64,000 nt of DNA. Source: Eunapius fragilis (lineage: Eukaryota; Porifera; Demospongiae; Spongillida; Spongillidae). Every line of letters starts with the position of its first letter. The first letter of the stretch is position 1. The stretch is taken from assembly GCA_963681505.1 (NCBI GenBank), contig OY811971.1, positions 4,061,711-4,125,710 on the forward strand, given 5' to 3'. Positions 58,101-64,000 of this stretch are shown in pieces. The translations under genes were made by a program, and so were the position numbers. Under the pieces are notes generated by a model that was not told where the DNA came from, did not search any database, and saw only the letters and a program-made list of their open reading frames with translations.

Positions 58101-61100
58101 ACAGCCAATAATGTAGATACGGAACATATCTGATTAATGATTGGGTCAGAATGTAATCATATCTGTACCAAACTATGTTATCACGTATTGATACATATAT
58201 GTTCAGCAGTCATCTGGTACAGGTTGTTAAAACAATCTGATACAGATAAATAATATCAATATGTGTCATATATGAATCATATGTATTTCAGGATTACATT
58301 GATAATTATTCTAGGCCATTAAGGTATTTTAAAAACAGTAGTTTAATTAATGAATACACATTATAGCAATACAATCTATTTGTCCAGTCATGATGATATT
58401 CTAGCACGTTGCACACAGTTTCTTCTCTCTCCATGGTCTGCACAGAAGCACCTTCTTGGAATACACATGTGTTGCTACATTCGTGGATGATTTGACACAG
58501 GTTTTTTGGATGCTGTCGCTGGAGGTGGTGAAGACAACATTGCTGAGCTGGACAAGGGGACAGTCGTATTCATTTAGCAAGGGTTGCCCTCCAGCTGACA
58601 GTATTTAGTTGAACCCTTGGACTAAGCAATGCACCATACCACTTGACGTTTTGAACACTCACGTAAAATTCCATATTGTGTCTATAAATGCAAGAAGTGT
58701 TATTATGAAGAGCACACAATATCTACATGTACCTCAGCATTGCAAGCTGGATGTACTCCCCACAACTGACAGTAGAAAAGTCTCGAGTTACAACTGCACT
58801 ATAGCCAGAGAGTGGTAGTGGGGGAGAGTGGTGGTGGGAGGGAGTGATGGTGGAGGAGAGTGGTGGTGGGGGAGAGTGGTGGCAGGGAGAGTGGTGGTGG
58901 TGGAGAGTGGAGGTGGGGGAGAGTGGTGGTGGGGGAGAGTGTTGGTGGGTGAGTGGTGGTGGGGGGGAATGATGGTGGGGGAGAGTGGTGGTGGGGGAAT
59001 GATGATGGTGGAGAGTGGTGGTGGGGGAGTGTTGGTGGGGGAGAGTGGTGGTGGGGAGAGTGGTGGTGGGGGAGAGTGATGGTGGAGGAGAGTGGTGGTG
59101 GGGGAGAGTGGTGGCAGGGAGAGTGGTGGTGGTGGAGAGTGGAGGTGGGGGAGAGTGGTGGTGGGGGAGAGTGTTGGTGGGTGAGAGTGGTGGTGGGGGG
59201 GAATGATGGTGGGGGAGAGTGGTGGTGGGGGAATGATGGTGGGGGAGAGTGGTGGTGGGGGAGTGTTGGTGGGGGAGAGTGGTGGTGGGGAGAGTGGTGG
59301 TGGGGAGAGTGGTGGTGGGGGAGTGGTGGTGGGGGAGAGTGGTGGTGGTGGAGAGTGGTGGTGGGGGAGAGTGATGGTGAGGGAGAGTGGTGGTGGGGGA
59401 GTGTTGGTGGGGGAGAGTGGTGGTGGTAGAGAGTGGTGGTGGGGGAGTGGTGGTGGGGGAGAGTGGTGGTGGAGGAGAGTGGTGGTGGGGGAGAGTGGTG
59501 GTGGTGGAGAGTGGTGGTGGGGGAGAGTGGTGGTGGCGGTGGAGAGTGGTGGGGGAGAGTGGTGGTGGTGGAGAGTGGTGGTGGGGGAGAGTGGTGGTGG
59601 GGGAGAGTGGTAGTGGAGGAGAGTGGTGGTGGGGGAGTGGTGGTAGGGGAGTGTTGGTGGGGGAGAGTGGTGGTGGGGGGAGTGGTGGTGGTGGGAGAGT
59701 GGTGGTGAAGGAGAGTGGTGGTGGGGGAGAGTGGTGGTGGGGGAGAGTGTGGTGGCTTGGGTGAGTGGTGGCGGGGGAGAGAGAAGGAAAAGGATCCAAA
59801 GAGCAGGTGATGAAGAGAGACAAAAGATGGGGGAGGGGAAAGAGAGACATGTTAACACAGACATTTATATAATAGCTGGACAAAGGTAGAGTGTGCCCAA
59901 CACATAAGCATCAATGTCCACCTTGTTACTACCAGCTCCTTCAGATTTCTTGCTGGCGTGTACGCTGACCATACAGCCATAGATGGTGTAGGCACCCTGC
60001 TTACCAGTGTGGAAAGGAAAAGGATTTACAACCCAACTGCACAGCTAGTACCAAATGTACCTTCCCACTTTCACTCATGTTTCAATTCGCAGTACGGCTC
60101 CGTCACACTTTAAAACTGTTAGACAGTGTTTGGTCTATTGCAGCAAAATATGCATCACCTATTGCAACATACTCGTCCATCACAATACCTGATGGTGGTA
60201 CATCACTACAGTTCCTTTCAGGACACCAAGTTTGGAATGTTGAAAGGAGTCACAATCCCTCACTAATATTCAAGCAAAGTTACCATTGGCACAAAAAACC
60301 TGGCATCTGAATGCCAACGATTCGCATGAAACACCTCCCTGGCAGGCAAGATAAAATGGGTTTACAGTTACATTAAACTGTATAACTTACCGATATGTGC
60401 CCTCAACGTGTACAGGATACCTCACTAGGCTGCTCGCTATGTCAGGTCGACCAAGACACTGACGTATAACAGCATCCAATGGCACAGAATAAAATGGAAC
60501 TCCATGATCATTAGCATGCTAGTTGAAAAAAAAAATTTACTAACTGTAAGTAATATTTTTAACCCTTACCCTTGCAGGAATCTGTCTGCCAGGTAGCTTA
60601 AAGGTCTTAATATCAGATAGACTTGGTGTTTGAATTCCAATGTGTTTAAGGATAAACAGCACAAATGAACTCCCTGGGGGGGAAAGGTGCCACTAAAAAT
60701 TAGCAATATTAATTTAAAAATCATACCATGGGATGCGGACTGTTTAGCAGCAAGTACAACTGAGCAAAGATCTTCGAAGGAAAAGGAAAATAACTTCCAT
60801 TGGTTTGCCCAGCCTTATCATTCATCTCCTCGAAAATTAAGGTCTTCAAGATAAGACGTGTCATCAGCTTCGTTGTCGATGTCAGAATCACGCGTTGCCG
60901 TCTCGTACATCTCTCAGAATCGGAAGTTCAACCTCTTCATTTGCATTCGGTGTACTGGTAGATGTGTGAATTGTAAGGCTTCAAAAGAATAATTTGTGAG
61001 GACGCCCAGCGATGTGCTGTCTGTACTTTGAGGGGTAGGGAAACGTCTGATTGCATGGTGGAAGCTATTTGGCAAAGATCAAACACAATGCACAACTTGT

Positions 61101-62618
61101 CATACTATTTAAATACCCCTACACATAAACTTACCGGTGCGCTTGACATGACCGTATGTTTATGCCGCGGAGAATTAATTGGAATAATACACGTGCTCAT
61201 TGAAATGGCTTCACTCAGTTCACGCTATTACTCCGTCAACCCGATCGCCTAATGTGCGAGGGCGGGTTGTCTCACGATACAATTATAGGCGCATTTGGTT
61301 AGCCTCACATGCACGCAAGCTTAAGCCTCTCATATAATACCCTGCTGTGTTCAATGAAGTAAATCAGGGATGGTGAGATATTATTTGGTAAACTGAATAC
61401 GATCATTAGATGAGGTATCTCGAACTGATCGGCAACACCAGATATCTCAATGCAAGGAGCTCCAAGAATTCGTGCTTCTGGACCATCAGGCACTCCGTCC
61501 ACATCAAAAGCATTACATTTTTAAAATGATACATGTATGAGTCATAAAGGAACAGCTATGATAATTAAGGTCTGGTACATATTGTTAATATTGGAACAGA
61601 ATGATAGCAACAATATGTATCATAGTGTAGTATCAGGTATGTAGCAGGATGTAATAAATAAGTGTATGATACATCCATGGTACATACGTTGTCATCAATC
61701 TGTACCAGATTGTAGCATATGACATATATGTTACAGATATGTTGAGAATTGGCTGTGTACGCACGTGCACGTTGTTAAAAATACATAATCGCCACAGTTA
61801 ATTACCACTACGTGTAGTGCCCAGACCGTACACATTTGATTACATGATGTATACTGCTAGTAGTACTTCGTATAAAGAGCGAAGTAGGACCTATCCGAGT
61901 CGTGTCAGTGCAGTAAGCTTAACTATACGTGATTTGCTAACACAACCACCGATATATGTCATGTAGCCTCGAGACGTTTTGACCACAGAAGCGAGAATGC
62001 CAACGAATTCTGAAGCCATTGGTGTGATTTTCATTTCTTAAAAGTGTTCCTATCCCGAGTTATGCGTGGTCAAGAACAAGAAGAAGAAGAAGAAGAAGAA
62101 GAACGAGAAATACGTGGGACTGGGTACGAGTTTCGAAAATTGTTTTGTTCTCTACAACCACGCGACATCAAACAAACACGAAACTACTTGTTGTTACCTT
62201 CTTGTACGACGACGATAACAAGGTAAGCCATCCGCTCGTCGGGAGTCTTGTTAGAAGCGGGTCGCGTTTTTTTAATGACATTCATAATCGGGGTCAAATC
62301 CTATATGAGAGTTACTAACGTAACTCTCGATAGCGCACTAATTATAATCATTGAGTAATTTGTGGTAATAATGTTTTTTTTTTTACATGTACCTGAAGCC
62401 ACAACATCGCCATAGTACAGCTTCGTTCCCCACTTCATTGAACAACCCACGCCTCCCTCGCTCAGCATTGTTACGGCACTATCGGGGACAACTGACACCG
62501 AGTCCTCATTTTGCCAGCGCAAAAGATGGTAGAGCTCTAAGGAATGCGGGATGACCTCGAACAATACTGATGAAAAAAAAATCCAACCTGTCTCCTTGAG
62601 TGCCGTTCGCAAAGACAT
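55107..62618 (-). CDS. BEN-domain protein gene
   Basis: Exons in transcript order: 62618-62393, 57308-57291 (18 bases), 57253-57191, 57125-57033, 56981-56925, 56884-56136, 56056-56003, 55949-55806, 55756-55107; all introns modelled in phase 1. The N-terminus reads LYHLLRWQNEDSVSVVPDSA and VGCSMKWGTKLYYGDVVASG, the start typical of some invertebrate BEN proteins. Then come a Lys-rich, NLS-like exon (RKKLAVKAKTGKARANTG), an acidic exon, a Pro/Thr-rich 21-bp repeat exon, and a Pro/Ser-rich exon. The last exon has a coil (MEASIVDAIRDLKEALLGKL) and a C-terminal BEN-like domain (ALKLATESYFG to CVSSIGHGCTRARN). Chromatin or DNA binding in the nucleus is inferred from the family. One base is missing in the repeat exon near 56640 (GCGGTGCTGG against GCGGTGGCTGG elsewhere), which truncates the protein as assembled. 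Intron 1 holds element X copy 2. Confidence 0.7.
56225..56800. repeat. 21-bp repeat within the BEN coding exon
   Basis: Over 25 copies of GGTGTGGTGGCTGGAGGCAGG-like units; on the minus strand each encodes seven residues of PLPPATT type. A 189-195-base higher-order duplication is visible. One copy lacks a G near 56640, shifting the frame from PPATTPL to HPCFQPL. Confidence 0.95.
58340..61502 (-). CDS. Multi-exon transposon gene, family unrecognised
   Basis: Minus-strand exon-like frames within the TA-flanked element. About 61502-61310 has ARILGAPCIEISGVADQFEI; about 60690-60580 has SSFVLFILKHIGIQTPSLSD; about 60520-60390 has GVPFYSVPLDAVIRQCLGRP and SLVRYPVHVEGTYR; about 60230-60100 has VPPSGIVMDEYVAIGDAYFA; about 58510-58340 is Cys/His-containing (HECSNTCVFQEG, TNRLYCYNVYS). 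Several end in plausible GT donors. A minisatellite separates the last one. I do not recognise the family, and exon joins are not worked out, so this is a set of candidate exons rather than a gene model. Confidence 0.4.
58800..59785. repeat. GGTGGTGGGGGAGAGT minisatellite
   Basis: Nearly 1 kb of degenerate 15-18-base units, with a long internal duplication (58810-58960 resembles 59070-59210). The long Pro/His/Thr-rich minus frames and Gly/Trp-rich plus frames here are repeat artefacts. Confidence 0.95.
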
Positions 62619-62639
62619 CGTATTAGACGTAGTGGAGTA

Positions 62640-62980
62640 GGGCGCGATCGTTAACGCGGTAGCACTCCAGTTTATTATTTATAGTTGAAAGAATCGCGCA
62701 TTCGGGAAAGAACAGGCGAAACTCAGTGAACGATTGGCGCGCTTAAAAATGATTGGTTCATTGTGTCGTAAAAACGCGGGTACTTTAAGGCCAGGGAAAG
62801 AAATAAACAAGTGTGAAACATATGTTTAGTTGTTTGAACAGTATGTTCTACTTGCGCACCGTAAGGTACTACCGCAAATACGCAAAACATTACTCCGCAA
62901 CGTAACGCAATTTTCTACGTAGGTATTACGTTACGAAGGTAGAGTACTACCTAGCGTTAACTTTTTATTGACCGATACTG
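62640..62980. mobile_element. Right end of a Tc1-like element
   Basis: TTTTTATTGACCGATACTG ends at about 62980, immediately before TA (62981-62982). Its inverse resembles the left end near 48129. Upstream it shares ACGTTACGAAGGTAGAGTA with 48160-48180 in inverse. No transposase in this short piece. The element end abuts an ALDH1L exon. Confidence 0.65.

Positions 62981-64000
<1,020 letters not shown>

Larger units (their letters stand above)
58100..61757. mobile_element. TA-flanked element with CACAGCC ends, copy 2
   Basis: CACAGCCAAT at the left and ATTGGCTGTG at the right, each flanked by TA. Subterminal motifs like CTGGTACAGGTTGTTAAAAC and CAATCTGATACAGAT recur at both ends and in copy 1. 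Comparison with element X copy 1 (GAATGTATATAGTACCACTACG near 44290) shows the host sequence is interrupted here. Confidence 0.7.
57347..62314. mobile_element. Element X, copy 2, split by a TA-flanked element
   Basis: It matches copy 1 (32913-44806) over 57347-58090 and 61800-62314. It keeps the hairpin (57347-57639), GAGATGCACGTTCAGGACTA, the C run at 57977-57992 without a Ginger insertion, and the AAGAAGAAG tract. It lies in intron 1 of the BEN gene. The TA-flanked element at 58100-61757 interrupts it. Confidence 0.78.

Noticed and set aside
58723..59883. Long Pro/Thr/His-rich minus-strand ORFs
   Set aside because: They are translations of the GGTGGGGGAGAGT minisatellite, open in several frames at once.

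Overview
This is eukaryotic, animal-type DNA. Genes are split into many small exons by introns of tens to thousands of bases, long microsatellites and minisatellites are common, and there are no bacterial operon features. An ankyrin-Roc-COR-Death protein, an Ig/FN3 surface protein, ALDH1L, a BEN-domain protein and very dense DNA transposons suggest an early-branching metazoan; a sponge is my guess. The palindrome TACATGTA recurs in introns and intergenic DNA. No sequence search was possible, so the taxon is inference.

Layout. 1-1608 is a satellite. 1818-4115 is a terminal-inverted-repeat (TIR) element. 4178-4752 holds the end of a hAT-like MITE fused to a copy of the last ALDH1L exons. 4844-15113 is an ankyrin-Roc-COR-Death gene (+) whose 6-kb intron is full of repeats, including a MITE with 7-bp target duplications. 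16371-22791 is a hAT-like element containing a TA-flanked element, a reverse-transcriptase fragment and a second member of the 7-bp MITE family. 23181-23531 is a Merlin-type transposase exon. 23879-25815 is an Ig/FN3 gene (+). 26354-47152 is ALDH1L (10-formyltetrahydrofolate dehydrogenase, +), lacking its first exons and carrying a 12-kb transposon nest in one intron. 48129-53650 is a broken Tc1 element with a hAT MITE upstream of its transposase and a MULE inside its intron. 55107-62618 is a BEN-domain gene (-) whose first intron holds a second transposon nest. 62981-64000 is a near-identical second copy of the ALDH1L 3' end.

The best-preserved system is a 10.4-kb Ginger-type DNA transposon (33547-43986). 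It has identical 54-bp TIRs, a target-site duplication, a gypsy-like DD35E integrase fused to a Josephin-like protease with a Ulp1 protease downstream, and about 4 kb of 49-bp palindromic repeats resembling its own TIR. It sits in a larger element (X), and a second X copy near 57.9 kb preserves the empty site. A degenerate MULE at 49484-53180 (perfect 9-bp target duplication) independently couples a transposase and SWIM finger to a Ulp1 protease and a PHD finger.

The host genes do not form one pathway. ALDH1L belongs to folate one-carbon metabolism, the Roc-COR-Death protein to signalling or cell death, the Ig/FN3 protein to adhesion, and the BEN protein probably to chromatin. Several genes show single-base frameshifts, which could be real decay or uncorrected assembly indels.
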